NCBI GenBank assembly: GCA_963705275.1
Contig: OY970063.1
Span: forward strand, 682,001 to 746,000
Length of the DNA: 64,000 nt
Direction of reading: 5' to 3'
Source of the DNA: Fen-1135 sp963705275
Lineage (GTDB): Bacteria; Desulfobacterota; Syntrophia; Syntrophales; UBA2185
Shown here: piece after piece, positions 9,112 to 17,933 of the stretch
Layout: each line of letters starts with the position of its first letter
Position numbering within the stretch: the first letter of the stretch is position 1
Translations under genes and position numbers: made by a program
Notes under the pieces: generated by a model
The model's database searches: none
What the model was told of the DNA's origin: nothing
The model's input: only the letters and a program-made list of their open reading frames with translations

Positions 9112-9140
9112 TTGACATTTGAAAAAATATGACTTATAAG
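9112..9140 (+). promoter_or_regulatory. Sigma-70-type promoter of the PxxKW gene
   Basis: TTGACA (9112-9117), a 17-base spacer and TATAAG (9135-9140): a near-consensus housekeeping promoter. The transcript would start about 9147, giving a leader of about 65 bases before the ATG at 9212. Confidence 0.65.
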
Positions 9141-9211
9141 TAGAAGATTTTGTTATGCCACACTGATATTTAGGTTAATTTACAAAATAAATGATAAAGG
9201 GGGTGATTCCA

Positions 9212-9493
9212 ATGGTCTGTCAAACCGTCAAGATTGGGGCTGAGTGTGCCTTCATGACCAAGAAGGGTTGTGGTTTTAATGGAGGCAATTGTTATACAAT
9301 AGCAGGTAAGTGTGAAGGTTGCATCAAAATCATAGATTGCCCGACCGGTCAGTACTGCAAGGTCTATCCTGAGCCTTCCAGCAAATGGCTTGCTGGAAAC
9401 TGTCCGACCGCATCACACATCAAGCGAGAAATCAAAGAAGCCACGCAGAAAATCAATCCGCTCAAGGCCTCCAAGAGATCGACCAAACATTAA
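9212..9493 (+). CDS. PxxKW family cysteine-rich protein
   Basis: A 93-residue protein rich in cysteine (ten residues) with spacing C-x8-C-x6-C-x6-C-x6-C-x2-C, then IDCPTGQYCKVYPEPSSKW and GNC. The PSSKW box gives the family name; such proteins are common in delta-proteobacteria, and their function is unknown. The cysteine pattern suggests Fe-S or zinc binding. The frame is open from 9191, but AAAGGGGGTGA, almost fully complementary to the 16S tail, ends five bases before the ATG at 9212, so that start is chosen. With a strong promoter and strong ribosome binding site it is probably highly expressed. Confidence 0.85.
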   Translation: MVCQTVKIGAECAFMTKKGCGFNGGNCYTIAGKCEGCIKIIDCPTGQYCKVYPEPSSKWLAGNCPTASHIKREIKEATQKINPLKASKRSTKH

Positions 9494-9548
9494 GAACGGT
9501 GGGGCAGGTAGCTTTCTTCATGGAGAAAAATGCCTGTCCCTTTTCTCT

Positions 9549-9887
9549 CTAGCCAAGAATTTTTCTTATCTGCAATAATCCTTTTTTAATTTCCCTGAAC
9601 TTTTCTTGCATACTATCCCGACCCAGTTGGGATTCGCCACCTTTCATTTTGAGCAATTGTTTCTTAGCACCGCTAATGGTAAACTTGTCAGCGTAAAGCA
9701 GATTCTTTATAATAAGCAACTCCTCTAAGTCTTTTCTCCTATATAGACGTTGATATGTTCTCGTTCGAATTGGCTTTATCGATTTGAATTCAGATTCCCA
9801 AAATCTTATTACATATGTATCGACATCGAGGATTTTACTGACCTCTCCGATGCGGAAATATTCCTTATCTGGAATTGACGCATTCAT
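9549..9887 (-). CDS. MerR-family transcriptional regulator
   Basis: A 112-residue protein with an N-terminal winged helix-turn-helix of the MerR type: YFRIGEVSKILDVDTYVIRF, then WESEF and later TRTYQRLYRRKDLEELLII. The region after residue 75 is a short helical dimerisation segment with no effector domain, as in the small MerR proteins that often sit next to ihfA in delta-proteobacteria. No target can be named from the sequence. It lies 353 bases downstream of ihfA on the same strand. Confidence 0.85.
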   Translation of the reverse strand: MNASIPDKEYFRIGEVSKILDVDTYVIRFWESEFKSIKPIRTRTYQRLYRRKDLEELLIIKNLLYADKFTISGAKKQLLKMKGGESQLGRDSMQEKFREIKKGLLQIRKILG

Positions 9888-10240
9888 TTAGAAGTCCTGG
9901 CGTCCCAACAAAAAAGAGGTGAAAAATAGATTCTTGAAACCTTGCGGAAGCGCTTCGAAATGCCATACGCGAATACAGCGAGCGGTCATCTTGGGTCGAT
10001 TGTATTATGGATTCGTTTAGTACGCAGGTTCAATGGCTTTATAACAATTTAAAGGCCCGAGGCAGCTTCAACATTCCCCTCAAGCTCATGGTAAATCCCT
10101 TGGTGCATGTCTAATTACGTCATCACCCGTTACCCGACGGACTTGATACTTCACTTTGCACAGGCGGCCTTTTTAAATACGGATTCTTGACTTTTTGTGA
10201 ATCATCCGGATTTGATGATCAGATTTTTTTGCATGTCCCG
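9888..10240. other. Intergenic region between ihfA and the merR-like gene
   Basis: 353 bases without a convincing ORF. There is a short inverted repeat, ATCATC-7 bases-GATGAT, near 10201-10220, followed on the plus strand by seven T. No plus-strand gene precedes it, so it is not called a terminator. The promoter of the merR-like gene should lie here but no good -35/-10 pair was found. No tRNA was recognised. Confidence 0.5.
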
Positions 10241-10516
10241 TCAACTATTCAGCGCTTTACGCAACACTTGACTTGACTTAAAGGTAAGCACCTTCCTTGA
10301 AGATATTTCTATTTCACTTCCCGTCTGCGGATTTCTTCCTCTCCGAGACTTCTTATCCTTCACAGAAAAGTTGCCGAAACCGGAAATCTTTATCTTCTCA
10401 CCGCGAGCAAGGCTGTCTTTCATGATCTCAAAAACCGATTCAACAATTTTCGCTGCATCCTTCTTGGAAAACCCCAGCTTTTCATACACGTCCTGAATAA
10501 TATCAATCTTTGTCAT
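10241..10516 (-). CDS. ihfA: Integration host factor subunit alpha
   Basis: A 91-residue DNA-bending protein of the HU/IHF family. It contains the DNA-binding arm motif GRNPQTGSEIEISSRKVLTF and the preceding GEKIKISGFGNFSV, both typical of IHF-alpha. It follows pheT by 27 bases with a GGGGGGAGG ribosome binding site, the same pheT-ihfA arrangement known from enterobacteria. IHF would act with a beta subunit encoded elsewhere, for example in sigma-54 promoter architecture and recombination. Confidence 0.93.
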   Translation of the reverse strand: MTKIDIIQDVYEKLGFSKKDAAKIVESVFEIMKDSLARGEKIKISGFGNFSVKDKKSRRGRNPQTGSEIEISSRKVLTFKSSQVLRKALNS

Positions 10517-10543
10517 TTCTAACCTCCCCCCGTCTTACAGACA

Positions 10544-12961
10544 CTAAATTTCTTCTCCTCTTATCCTTGCCCCAGTCAATTCAACAATTCCTTTTACCAT
10601 CTCCCCGTGCAGTTGATTTACTTCATCATCCGTCAACGTCCTGTCGGATGCACGATATACAAACCTTATCCCGAGACTCTTTTTATCCTGCGGAATATTC
10701 TTCCCATAATATACATCAAAAACACTCACTTTTTCAAGTAATTCTTTATCCATTTCAGTGATAAGTTTAAGCATTTTATCTGCTTCTATATCCTGGCTGA
10801 TTACAAATGCCACGTCTCTCAAGACTGATGGAAATCTTGGCAGGTCTTTATAGAGCACTTCGCCAGAAAAGATATTTGAGACAATATCTAAATCTATTTC
10901 AGCTACATAGGCCGGATTTCTTAAATCCATTTTGAAAAGAGTATCCGGATGTACTTCCCCTACGAATCCGATAAATCGACCTTTCGCATATATCCCACAT
11001 GACTTACCTGGATGGAGGAAGGTCTCGCCGAAACTGGACCTGAATTCCAGACCCGCAATGTTGAGACCGTCAAAGATATTTTCTATACACCCTTTTAAAT
11101 CATAAAAATCAGCATTAATCCTTGAGGACCACATATCATCGTAACGCCTGCCCGTGATGAGACAGCCCATCCTGTTCTTCTCGAGCGGAAGTTCGCCTTC
11201 CTTTCGATGGAAGAAGACCCTGCCGATCTCAAACATCTTGAGATCAAGACAGCCAATATGAGCATTTTTTTTCATTGTCTCTAAGAGGTTATTTACGAGC
11301 GTCGTTCGCATCACTGATTGATCTTCCGTCAGAGGATTCCTTATCTTTACCATTTTTCGGCGATGATCATCCTCTCTGATTCCCAGACGCTCTGCCGAAT
11401 CAGGGGAAATAAAACTGAACGTAATTATCTCGGAGTAACCCGATCCCCTCATGATCTCCCGCATTCTATCAATGACAACTTGCTGATGATCTCTCATCAC
11501 AGCCGTGACAGACACAGGAGGCAATGTAGCAGGAATCTGATCATAGCCATAAAGTCTGGCTATCTCTTCGATAAGATCTATCTCTCTCGCAATATCCACC
11601 CTGTACGTGGGTGGAGTTACCCGGTAAACGCCGTTCCTCTCGGCGCGAATCGTCATTTCCAGACTTCCCAGTATTTTAGCGATTTCATTCGCATCAATGT
11701 CTGTGCCCAGTATTTCGTTGACCCTTCCTACACGGAGCTCTATATCCCTAGCAGATGCCACTTTTTGCGGATATTGGTCGATATAACCTCGGCAAACCCG
11801 CCCGCCAGAAATTTCTGCAATAACTTGAGCCGCTCTGTGTAAAGCCCTAATCACGCCCTCAGGATCTATGCCGCGACCGAATCTGAATGCCGCATCCGTA
11901 CTCATGCCGAGCGCCTTAGCCGATTTTCGAATGGACGAAGGGGTAAAATAAGCACTTTCCAGAAGTATTGTCTTGGTATCTTCTTTAACTTCGGAGTTAA
12001 GCCCGCCCATTATACCGCCAATAGCCACCGGTTTCTTGCCATCACAAATCATAAGCGTGTCCGGTTCCAGAATGTTTTCCTTACCATCCAGAGAAGTGAA
12101 TGTCTCTCCACCGCGGGATCTTCTCACCACGACGCGCCCCTCTTCAAGAAACCGGAAATCAAATGCGTGAAGCGGTTGACCCAATTCCATCATCACATAG
12201 TTGGTGACATCAACGATATTGTTAATCGCGCGCAAACCTACTGCTTCAAGTCTCTGGCGCATCCAGAGCGGGGAGGGTTTTATGGTAACGTCCTTTATAA
12301 TTCTGGCGCTATAGCGTGGACACAGATCAGGATCAAGTATATCTACTGATGTAATATTTCTTATATCCTGCCCGCTTTCGGGAACGGCAGTATCCGGGTA
12401 ATTAAGCACGGCCCCAGTAATTGCAGCGACTTCACGGGCAATTCCTATGATGCTTAAACAGTCAGACCTGTTGGGAGTAACCCCTATATCGAGGACCATA
12501 TCCTTGAGATTGAGTGCTTCCGCGAGGTCAAGGCCTATAGCGAGGTCGTCAGGAAGAATCATAATCCCCGATGCGTCGTCGCCTATGCCAAGTTCTTGTT
12601 CGGAACATAACATCCCTTCCGATATGCAGCCTCTGATCTTGGAACTCTTGATTGTATAGCCTCCCGGTAATGTTGCGCCGATCTTCGCCAGAGGAACCAT
12701 ATCGCCAGGCTTGATATTACGCGCACCGCAGACCACAGGATAAGTGCCTTCGCCCGCAGCTACGTCGCAGAAGTAATATTTATCTGTTTCAGGATGAGTC
12801 TTTACTGAAAGGATCTTTGCAACAACTACATTGGTAAATGCAGGGGCGTTCTCCTTTATCTCCTCAACTTCAAGACCCGCCATGGTCAAGCGGTCTGCAA
12901 GTTCTCCAAGAGAAATCCCTATATCTACATAATCTCTGAGCCATCTGAGACTTACCAGCAT
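10544..12961 (-). CDS. pheT: Phenylalanyl-tRNA synthetase beta subunit
   Basis: An 805-residue beta chain of the alpha2-beta2 enzyme that charges tRNA-Phe. It opens with SLRWLRDYVDI, followed by the tRNA-binding (EMAP-like) domain (residues about 40-150, with FTNVVVAKILSVKTHPETDK), the B3/B4 editing domain (VDVTNYVMMELGQPLHAFDF), B5 and the catalytic-like core, and the C-terminal ferredoxin-fold anticodon-binding domain (ending RTLTDDEVNQLHGEMVKGIV). The length is normal. Its start is 266 bases from the end of pheS, unusually far. Confidence 0.96.
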   Translation of the reverse strand: MLVSLRWLRDYVDIGISLGELADRLTMAGLEVEEIKENAPAFTNVVVAKILSVKTHPETDKYYFCDVAAGEGTYPVVCGARNIKPGDMVPLAKIGATLPGGYTIKSSKIRGCISEGMLCSEQELGIGDDASGIMILPDDLAIGLDLAEALNLKDMVLDIGVTPNRSDCLSIIGIAREVAAITGAVLNYPDTAVPESGQDIRNITSVDILDPDLCPRYSARIIKDVTIKPSPLWMRQRLEAVGLRAINNIVDVTNYVMMELGQPLHAFDFRFLEEGRVVVRRSRGGETFTSLDGKENILEPDTLMICDGKKPVAIGGIMGGLNSEVKEDTKTILLESAYFTPSSIRKSAKALGMSTDAAFRFGRGIDPEGVIRALHRAAQVIAEISGGRVCRGYIDQYPQKVASARDIELRVGRVNEILGTDIDANEIAKILGSLEMTIRAERNGVYRVTPPTYRVDIAREIDLIEEIARLYGYDQIPATLPPVSVTAVMRDHQQVVIDRMREIMRGSGYSEIITFSFISPDSAERLGIREDDHRRKMVKIRNPLTEDQSVMRTTLVNNLLETMKKNAHIGCLDLKMFEIGRVFFHRKEGELPLEKNRMGCLITGRRYDDMWSSRINADFYDLKGCIENIFDGLNIAGLEFRSSFGETFLHPGKSCGIYAKGRFIGFVGEVHPDTLFKMDLRNPAYVAEIDLDIVSNIFSGEVLYKDLPRFPSVLRDVAFVISQDIEADKMLKLITEMDKELLEKVSVFDVYYGKNIPQDKKSLGIRFVYRASDRTLTDDEVNQLHGEMVKGIVELTGARIRGEEI

Positions 12962-13227
12962 AAATGTAAATCCTAAGTCTGAAATCGTGGCTGGAAATGT
13001 TTAGAGTTCATGCGGCACATCTTAAATTCGAAACCACGAATGTGGATACGCTAAACAAATGCGAATATCGAAATTCAGATTTTCCGTGTCTGGATAATGC
13101 GGTCTTGAACATTCCTGCTTACTTAGTTTTCGTTAGTCGAGTCGCGATTTGCCCCAGCTTAACTTACTTAACATAGTTGTTTGAATAAAATGTGTAGATC
13201 TTAAGTTCAATTAATTGGGCCCGCATA

Positions 13228-14244
13228 TCAGAATTGCTCTAAGAACCTCCAGTCATTCTCGAAGAACAACCGGATATCCGATATCCTGTACTTCAGCATC
13301 GCAATTCTTTCGAGACCCAGGCCGAAAGCAAAGCCGGAGAATTCTTCCGGGTCGTAATTAACATTTTTAAAGACCTCTGGATCAACCATGCCGGAGCCTA
13401 GTATTTCAAGCCAGCCGCTCTGCGAGCATACCTGACAACCAGTTCCTCTACACATGACGCATCTAATATCGACCTCAGCAGAGGGCTCCGTAAAAGGGAA
13501 GAAACTGGGACGAAATCTGAGTGCCGTTTCTTCGCCAAACATCTGTTTCAGAAATAATGTGAGAACACCTTTCAAATCACCAAAGGTGATGCCCTTATCA
13601 ACGAGAAGACCTTCAATCTGATGAAACATGGGAGTATGGGAGATGTCGGAATCGGGTCGATATACCCTCCCGGGTGAAAGAATTCTGACCGGTGGCCGCT
13701 GCTTTTCCATAACTCTTATTTGGACAGGCGATGTATGAGTACGCAGCACGATGTTATCTTCTACGTAGAACGTATCCTGCATATCCCTTGCAGGATGCTC
13801 TTTGGGAATATTCAGAGCCTCAAAATTGTAGTAGTCGAGTTCTATCTCCGGGCCCTGGACGGCTGAGAAGCCGAGTCCCGCAAATATGTCGCAAATATCA
13901 TTACAAACCAATGCTACAGGATGTTCCTTGCCAAAACGAACTTTCTTGCCTGGGAGGGTTACGTCGATTCTATCGCGAAGGAGAACCTCCCCCTTCTTGA
14001 GGGCGGCTCCGGCTTTGAGAGCATTGTCTATTTCCGCAGTCAGGGCGGCTTTAATTTCATTACAGCGATTCCCAACCAACGGCCTCTCTTCGGGCTCTAT
14101 ATTTCCTAAGCCTCGGAGAAGCTTTGTTAGAATTCCCTTTCTCCCCAAATACTTGGTCTTTACTGCGAGGAGTTCCTCTTCAGTTTTTGACTTCTTTAAC
14201 TCGGATTCTGCCTGTCCCTGAAGCTCCTCAAGTTCTTTCAGCAT
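13228..14244 (-). CDS. pheS: Phenylalanyl-tRNA synthetase alpha subunit
   Basis: A 338-residue catalytic subunit of class II. Visible are the N-terminal coiled coil (LEELQGQAESELKKSKTEEE), motif 2 around RILSPGRVYRPDSDISHTPM, the FHQIEGLLVD segment, and motif 3 GFAFGLGLERIAMLKY near the C-terminus. It joins ATP and phenylalanine before transfer to tRNA. The ATG overlaps the end of rplT by seven bases, so it is translationally coupled to the infC-rpmI-rplT ribosomal genes. Confidence 0.96.
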   Translation of the reverse strand: MLKELEELQGQAESELKKSKTEEELLAVKTKYLGRKGILTKLLRGLGNIEPEERPLVGNRCNEIKAALTAEIDNALKAGAALKKGEVLLRDRIDVTLPGKKVRFGKEHPVALVCNDICDIFAGLGFSAVQGPEIELDYYNFEALNIPKEHPARDMQDTFYVEDNIVLRTHTSPVQIRVMEKQRPPVRILSPGRVYRPDSDISHTPMFHQIEGLLVDKGITFGDLKGVLTLFLKQMFGEETALRFRPSFFPFTEPSAEVDIRCVMCRGTGCQVCSQSGWLEILGSGMVDPEVFKNVNYDPEEFSGFAFGLGLERIAMLKYRISDIRLFFENDWRFLEQF

Positions 14245-14600
14245 GCTGCCAGCTTACCTTTTGCGATACTGACTATCTCAGAAAATCCTCGAGGGTCATG
14301 AACGGCAAGCTCAGCCAAAATCTTTCTGTCAATTTCCACACCTGCTTTTTTCATGCCGCATATTAGCCGGCTATATGATATTTCATTAATTCGTGCAGCG
14401 GCATTAATCCTCGCAATCCATAGTTTTCTGAAATCCCTTTTCCTCACTCTTCTGTCCCTGTAGGCATACTTCATTGCCCTTTCGACGGCTTCCGTGGCTG
14501 TTCTCAACAAACGGCTCCGCGCACCAAAATAGCCCTTTGCCATCTTCAGGATTTTTCGTCTTTTTTTCTTTGCGGTCACACTTCTTTTTACTCTCGGCAT
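14238..14600 (-). CDS. rplT: 50S ribosomal protein L20
   Basis: A 120-residue, strongly basic L20 with the characteristic opening MPRVKRSVTAKKKRRKILKM, then AKGYFGARSRL and the ARINAAARINEISYSRLI block that binds 23S rRNA. L20 is needed for early 50S assembly and represses its own operon in E. coli and Bacillus by binding leader RNA. Such control is possible here but no L20-binding leader was proven. It lies 90 bases after rpmI and overlaps pheS. Confidence 0.97.
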   Translation of the reverse strand: MPRVKRSVTAKKKRRKILKMAKGYFGARSRLLRTATEAVERAMKYAYRDRRVRKRDFRKLWIARINAAARINEISYSRLICGMKKAGVEIDRKILAELAVHDPRGFSEIVSIAKGKLAAC

Positions 14601-14690
14601 CTCTCTTCATCTCCCAGCTCATTATAAGAAATCATTGAACCCTATTGTCAAATCAACATAAATTGTTGTCTCAGTATCCCCTTTCGCTCC

Positions 14691-14888
14691 CTACATATAC
14701 GGAATTAACATCTTTATTCCCCGGGTGTCTCTCTTGTTAAGAATAGCAGACTTCCGCAAATTCCTCTTTCTCTTTGTCGTTTTTTTTGTGAGAATGTGGC
14801 TGCCGTATGCCTTACTCCTCTTTACCTTGCCAGTTCCCGTCAGGCTAAACCGTTTAGCCGCTCCCCTGTGTGTTTTTATCTTTGGCAT
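14691..14888 (-). CDS. rpmI: 50S ribosomal protein L35
   Basis: A 65-residue basic protein: MPKIKTHRGAAKRFSLTGTG, then a Lys/Arg-rich centre and the terminal DTRGIKMLIPY. These are all standard for L35. It sits in the conserved infC-rpmI-rplT order, 150 bases downstream of infC. Confidence 0.96.
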   Translation of the reverse strand: MPKIKTHRGAAKRFSLTGTGKVKRSKAYGSHILTKKTTKRKRNLRKSAILNKRDTRGIKMLIPYM

Positions 14889-15038
14889 TAAATCACCCCT
14901 CTTATATAAAAACCTAACTAATAACTTCTAAATCTTAAACAATCTCAAGATATAACCGTCGAAATCTTAAATATTCTTTGCAACTGGCTTCCAATATTGT
15001 TTGAGATTTCAGATTACAATTCAGTCCTTCGCAAGTCC

Positions 15039-15545
15039 CTATTTTTTGGGAGATACCATCATAACCATGTTTCTGCCCTCCAGCTTTGGCTGCTGATCTA
15101 CAACGCTCACATCTGCCAGAGCCTTTTGCACGTCCTCCATAATCTTCCTGCCCAGGTCGGTATAAGCCATTTCACGACCCCTGAACATCATGGTTATTTT
15201 CACCTTATCGTTCTGGCTGAGGAATTTCTTAATATGTTTAATCTTTACCTGCAGATCATGTCCGTCGGTCTTCGGTCTTATCCTGATCTCTTTTACCTGA
15301 ATGATACTCTGACTCTTTTTTGCCACCTGTTGCTTCTTGCTCTGCTGGTATCTGAATTTTCCATAATCCATTATCCGGCAAACCGGCGGTGAAGAATTGG
15401 GTGCGACCTCTACCAGGTCCAGCCCTGCCTTGACGGCAACCTCCAGGGCCTCCGCCAGAGACATAATCCCCAGTTGCTTACCTTCATCAATCACCCTGAC
15501 TTCAGTTGCCTTAATCTCTTCATTTATGTTTAAGTCCTTAGCTAT
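15039..15545 (-). CDS. infC: Translation initiation factor IF-3 with an AUA start codon
   Basis: IF-3 binds the 30S subunit and proofreads initiation codons. The frame begins by the usual rules at a GTG (15494), which drops the conserved N-terminus. Reading upstream gives AKDLNINEEIKATEVRVIDE, the normal IF-3 opening, starting at ATA (15545-15543) with AGGAGG six bases before it. A TAG lies five codons upstream in frame, and no ATG, GTG or TTG lies between, so the protein (168 residues) must start at the AUA. Rare start codons on infC are well known (AUU in E. coli) and let IF-3 repress itself. The C-terminal domain with KIKHIKKFLSQNDKVKITMM and FRGREMAY is present. Confidence 0.93.
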   Translation of the reverse strand: MAKDLNINEEIKATEVRVIDEGKQLGIMSLAEALEVAVKAGLDLVEVAPNSSPPVCRIMDYGKFRYQQSKKQQVAKKSQSIIQVKEIRIRPKTDGHDLQVKIKHIKKFLSQNDKVKITMMFRGREMAYTDLGRKIMEDVQKALADVSVVDQQPKLEGRNMVMMVSPKK

Positions 15546-15601
15546 GAGGCACCTCCTCTATAATAAAGTCGAGCAAATATTTTGATCACATTCTAAGGTA
15601 A

Positions 15602-15658
15602 GGGAAGCCAAAGATCCAGGACTTTCGGCTCTCACAATTGTCTTGAAGCCGACTTCCC
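15602..15658 (-). other. Potential RNA hairpin between thrS and infC
   Basis: On the minus-strand RNA, GGGAAG-TCGGCT can pair with AGCCGA and, after 17 unpaired bases, CTTCCC. This makes a two-part stem with a 16-base apical loop. It lies in the 137-base gap before infC and has no T-run, so it looks more like a leader or processing structure than a terminator. It was found by eye only. Confidence 0.35.
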
Positions 15659-15682
15659 ATCCCCGGGTTCGCTTTATGCCAT

Positions 15683-17599
15683 CTACTGGTATTGCGCAGA
15701 TTTCTCCTTTACCAATCCAATAAATTCATTAACGCCGACGGCGCCGAGGTCTTTACCGCTTCGCTCGCGGGGCGACACCCGGTTCGATTCCATCTCCCTA
15801 TCACCGATTACCAGCATATAGGGTATTTTCTGCATCTGCGCCTCTCTTATTTTATACCCTAATTTCTCATTTCTGAAATCGCGCTCCACCCGGATTCCTG
15901 CTCCGAACAACTCGGTATAAACGCTTTCTCCATAAGGGATATGCTTATCAGTAACAGTCAGCAGAACTGCCTGCACCGGTGAGAGCCAGACTGGAAACGC
16001 ACCAGCGTAGTGTTCAATTAACACACCCATAAAACGCTCTATTGCGCCTAATATAACTCTATGCAGCATTACAGGACGATGTTTTTCTCCGTCTGCCCCG
16101 ATGTAGCTGAGATCAAATCGATCCGGAAGTGTAAAATCGCACTGTATCGTCGCACATTGCCATTTCCGCTTCAAGGCATCTTTTAACTTGAAGTCGATTT
16201 TGGGTCCATAAAAGGCGCCATCCCCTTCATTAACCTCATAATCAATCTTGTTTATTTTAAGAGCCCCCTCTAATGCCGCTGTCGCCATTTCCCATTCTTC
16301 ATCGGAGCCTATTGATTTTTCCGGCCTTGTGCTGAGTTCCACGTCATATTCAAAACCGAAAACTTGCATCGCATAACTGACGAAATCCGCGATGGCTGTG
16401 ATTTCACCATTTAATTGCTCCGGCGTGCACAGGATATGGGCATCATCCTGGGTGAACTGACGCGCTCTCATGAGCCCATGCAGAACCCCTGTTTTCTCAT
16501 GCCGGTGGACAGTGCCAAGTTCGAAATACCGGAGCGGCAGATCGCGATAACTACGAATCTTCGATTTGTATATCAGCATGTGTGAAAGGCAGTTCATGGG
16601 CTTTATTCCATAAGCTTGATTTTCCACCTCCGTGAAATACATATTTTCCCTGTAATGGTCGAAATGCCCGGACCTTTTCCACAGCTCGGCCTTTAGTATC
16701 TGGGGTCCTACAACCATCTCGTAGCCGCGTTTAAGGTGCTCCTTCCTCTCCCAGTCCTCAATGATGTTTCTGAGCCTGGCTCCTTTGGGATGAAAGATGA
16801 TGAGGCCGGGACCTGCTTCGTCATTCATCTGGAACAGATCTAATTCCTTTCCCAGTCTTCGGTGATCCCTTTTCTTTGCCTCTTCAACAATATGCAAATA
16901 TTCCGCCAGTGCTTCTCGCGTCGCAAAGCCTGTCCCATATATGCGCTGGAGCATCTTATTTTTCTCGTCGCCTCGCCAGTATGCCCCCGCCACATTTAAT
17001 AGCTTAAAAGCCCTGATCATCCCCGTAGACGGGATATGGGGTCCTCGACATAGATCTACATAGCCGCCTTGGCTGTACAAACTAATTGTTCTTACGTCCT
17101 CCGGTAGGTCGTTGAGAAGTTCGACTTTATACGTCTCACCCCTTTCCCTAAAAAAAGAGATGGCATCTTGCCTCAACATCTCCTTGCGATCAAAAGGAAA
17201 ATCAGCAGCTATAATCTCCTGCATGCGCCTCTCAATTTTAGCGAGGTCCTCCGGAGTAAAGTTCTCCCTATAATCAAAGTCATAATAGAAACCCTCTTCG
17301 ATAGAGGGGCCAATCGTAATCTGCACCCCTTCAAATAAATCTTTTACCGCCTGTGCCATCACATGCGATATGCTGTGGCGCAGAATTTCCAGGCCTTCCT
17401 TCGATTCAATATTGATTAAAGAGACCTTGGCGGGTTCATCAATTGAATGGCTTAAATCGACAGGCTTATCATTGAGCTTCGCAGCAACTGTTGAAGGAAG
17501 CGTCTCCTTCTTCCATGATGCAATAATCTCTTTAACTGTTTTGTTTTTGTCGCACAGATGTACAGAACCATCCGGCAATACAATCTTGATTTCACTCAT
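15683..17599 (-). CDS. thrS: Threonyl-tRNA synthetase
   Basis: A 638-residue class II synthetase. Domains in order: N-terminal TGS domain (IKIVLPDGSVHLCDKNKTVK), the SAD editing domain with HSISHVMAQAV and the CRGPHIPSTG zinc/editing motif, the catalytic core (motif 2 FELGTVHRHEKTGVLHGLMR, the zinc cysteine in KPMNCLSHMLIYK, motif 3 VMLHRVILGAIERFMGVLIE), and the C-terminal anticodon domain (HIPYGESVYTELFGAGI). The length is typical. It is transcribed toward infC, the widely conserved thrS-infC-rpmI-rplT-pheST order. Confidence 0.97.
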   Translation of the reverse strand: MSEIKIVLPDGSVHLCDKNKTVKEIIASWKKETLPSTVAAKLNDKPVDLSHSIDEPAKVSLINIESKEGLEILRHSISHVMAQAVKDLFEGVQITIGPSIEEGFYYDFDYRENFTPEDLAKIERRMQEIIAADFPFDRKEMLRQDAISFFRERGETYKVELLNDLPEDVRTISLYSQGGYVDLCRGPHIPSTGMIRAFKLLNVAGAYWRGDEKNKMLQRIYGTGFATREALAEYLHIVEEAKKRDHRRLGKELDLFQMNDEAGPGLIIFHPKGARLRNIIEDWERKEHLKRGYEMVVGPQILKAELWKRSGHFDHYRENMYFTEVENQAYGIKPMNCLSHMLIYKSKIRSYRDLPLRYFELGTVHRHEKTGVLHGLMRARQFTQDDAHILCTPEQLNGEITAIADFVSYAMQVFGFEYDVELSTRPEKSIGSDEEWEMATAALEGALKINKIDYEVNEGDGAFYGPKIDFKLKDALKRKWQCATIQCDFTLPDRFDLSYIGADGEKHRPVMLHRVILGAIERFMGVLIEHYAGAFPVWLSPVQAVLLTVTDKHIPYGESVYTELFGAGIRVERDFRNEKLGYKIREAQMQKIPYMLVIGDREMESNRVSPRERSGKDLGAVGVNEFIGLVKEKSAQYQ

Positions 17600-17659
17600 G
17601 GGCCAAAATCCGGTGTATTAAATGTTTCAGTCATTTTTGTGACGTTGTTAGCCACGCTT

Positions 17660-17700
17660 CTATAAGAAAGGGCATCACCGCATATTCCCTGCTGATGCCC
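17660..17700 (-). terminator. Probable terminator after tRNA-Val
   Basis: On the minus strand an 8-bp perfect stem (GGGCATCA with TGATGCCC, 15-base loop) is followed by TTTCTTAT. It lies between tRNA-Val and thrS and would end the tRNA transcript or attenuate read-through into thrS. Confidence 0.45.
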
Positions 17701-17752
17701 TCACTAATAATTAGATCGTCATATCTTGTTCTTATTTCTTACTGATAAAAAA

Positions 17753-17827
17753 TGGTAGGCACGCAGGGATTTGAACCCTGGACATCCACCGCGTCAGGAT
17801 GGCGCTCTCCCCCTGAGCTACGTGCCT
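17753..17827 (-). tRNA. tRNA-Val (GAC)
   Basis: A 75-base cloverleaf on the minus strand: acceptor AGGCACG/CGTGCCT with discriminator A and an encoded CCA; D arm GCTC...GAGC; anticodon stem CCATC/GGTGG with loop CTGACGC (anticodon GAC); T arm CAGGG-TTCAAAT-CCCTG. It lies upstream of thrS on the same strand. Confidence 0.95.
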
Positions 17828-17857
17828 ACATCAGGGCCCTTAAAGAGAAGGGAGAAG

Positions 17858-17886
17858 TTTTTAGCAGTAAAACTGCGTTATGTCAA
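17858..17886 (-). promoter_or_regulatory. Promoter of tRNA-Val
   Basis: Minus strand: TTGACA (17886-17881), a 17-base spacer, and TAAAAA (17863-17858), placed about 30 bases before the tRNA 5' end. The -35 is consensus and the -10 is weaker. Confidence 0.55.
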
Positions 17887-17933
17887 GCGAATATTGCGAT
17901 TTCCGTATCCTTGAAGGCATCCTTCTCACGCAT

